Below the pieces are notes generated by a model. The model was not told the DNA's origin. It saw only the letters and a list, made by a program, of their open reading frames with translations, and did not search any database. Below, one piece after another: positions 63,730 through 64,000 of a DNA stretch of 64,000 nt. The stretch is from Planctomycetota bacterium (GTDB taxonomy: Bacteria; Planctomycetota; Planctomycetia; Gemmatales; Gemmataceae), in NCBI GenBank assembly GCA_016873095.1, contig VGYC01000002.1, positions 1 through 64,000 of the forward strand. Direction: 5' to 3'. Position numbers and translations under genes: made by a program. Each line of letters starts with the position of its first letter. Position 1 is the first letter of the stretch.

Positions 63730-64000
63730 TCAGTCGCCGATGACCGTGACGACGACGGTGCGCTCGCGTGGGCGGGTATCGCATTCGAGGTGAACGATCT
63801 GCTGCCAGGTGCCGAGGACCAGCTTGCCCTCGGCGACGGGAACGGAGAGAGAGGGTCCTTGCAGGGTCGCTTGCAGGTGGGAATGACCGTTGCCATCGTG
63901 CCAGGCCTGCTCATGGCCGTAGTCGCGGCTGGGCGGCATCAGGCGGTCGAGCATTTCCGGAAAGTCGCGTTGCAAGCCGGGCTCGAACTCGATGGTGCCG
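63730..64000 (-). CDS. YjbQ/UPF0047 family protein, 5' end outside the window
   Basis: About 90 C-terminal residues are visible (reading begins GTIEFEPGLQRDFPEMLDRLMP). The YjbQ signature HDGNGHSHLQATLQGPSLSVPVAEGKLVLGTWQQIVHLECDTRPRERTVVVTVIG is complete. Members have thiamin-phosphate-synthase-like side activity in Escherichia coli but an unclear main role. Confidence 0.88.
   Translation of the reverse strand, partial: GTIEFEPGLQRDFPEMLDRLMPPSRDYGHEQAWHDGNGHSHLQATLQGPSLSVPVAEGKLVLGTWQQIVHLECDTRPRERTVVVTVIGD

Overview
The window looks like a chromosomal segment of a high-GC planctomycete, most likely of the Gemmata type. Lineage-typical families support this: two DUF1501 proteins, a TIGR03067 protein, a TIGR03000 domain fused to a CAP domain, DUF4058 and DUF4416 proteins, a DUF1573 protein, HEAT-repeat proteins, a Ser/Thr kinase with C-terminal TPRs, and short dispersed hairpin repeats in the intergenic spaces. 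I found no rRNA, tRNA, CRISPR array, intact insertion sequence, phage or origin. Taxonomy is inferred from these families only.

Layout. 1-9.4 kb: a truncated DUF1801 gene, small membrane proteins, an acyltransferase-like membrane protein, a CAP-domain protein, gltX, a DUF1501 protein, then a loose stretch of micro-ORFs, an ankyrin gene and duplicated DNA fragments. 9.4-11.5 kb: ppa, a Nudix hydrolase, and a membrane-anchored redoxin interrupted by an in-frame UGA at the first position of its C-x-x-C motif. 11.6-17.5 kb: a compact hypFCDEAB cluster for [NiFe]-hydrogenase maturation, with no hydrogenase structural gene in the window, followed convergently by an FHA-GAF sigma-54 activator. 19.5-29.2 kb: a PfkB kinase, a CoxG-like protein, an O-methyltransferase, a large Ser/Thr kinase, a degenerate M48-like lipoprotein, a DUF255 protein and a DUF1573 protein. 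29.6-45.7 kb: aldehyde dehydrogenase, rmlD-rmlC, a P450, a second DUF1501 protein, a divergent ArgG, greA, a two-VWA protein, an alpha/beta hydrolase, a nucleotidyltransferase, speA and the DUF4058/DUF4416 group. 45.7-57.5 kb: a frameshifted gene, an S9 peptidase, an SH3-like protein, deoC, an SDR, a VWA protein, thrC, def, a sialidase-like protein and a methyltransferase. 57.7-64 kb: three thioredoxin-fold paralogs plus a flavin reductase, a long perfect inverted repeat, an esterase, a HEAT-repeat gene split by UGA, and a truncated YjbQ-family gene.

The main result is two probable selenoprotein genes that conventional gene calling would split. One is the membrane redoxin (UGA at 10968-10970 on the minus strand). 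The other is an exported thioredoxin-like protein (UGA at 57846-57848). In both, UGA sits exactly at the first Cys of a U-x-x-C motif, both flanks are intact in the same frame, and a perfect short hairpin with a G-first five-base loop lies 20 or 29 nt downstream, matching the published bacterial SECIS layout. For the second gene, a neighbouring paralog carries Cys at the same position and its hairpin has decayed. A third in-frame UGA (62026-62028, HEAT gene) does not meet these criteria and is more likely a nonsense codon or a true gene boundary.
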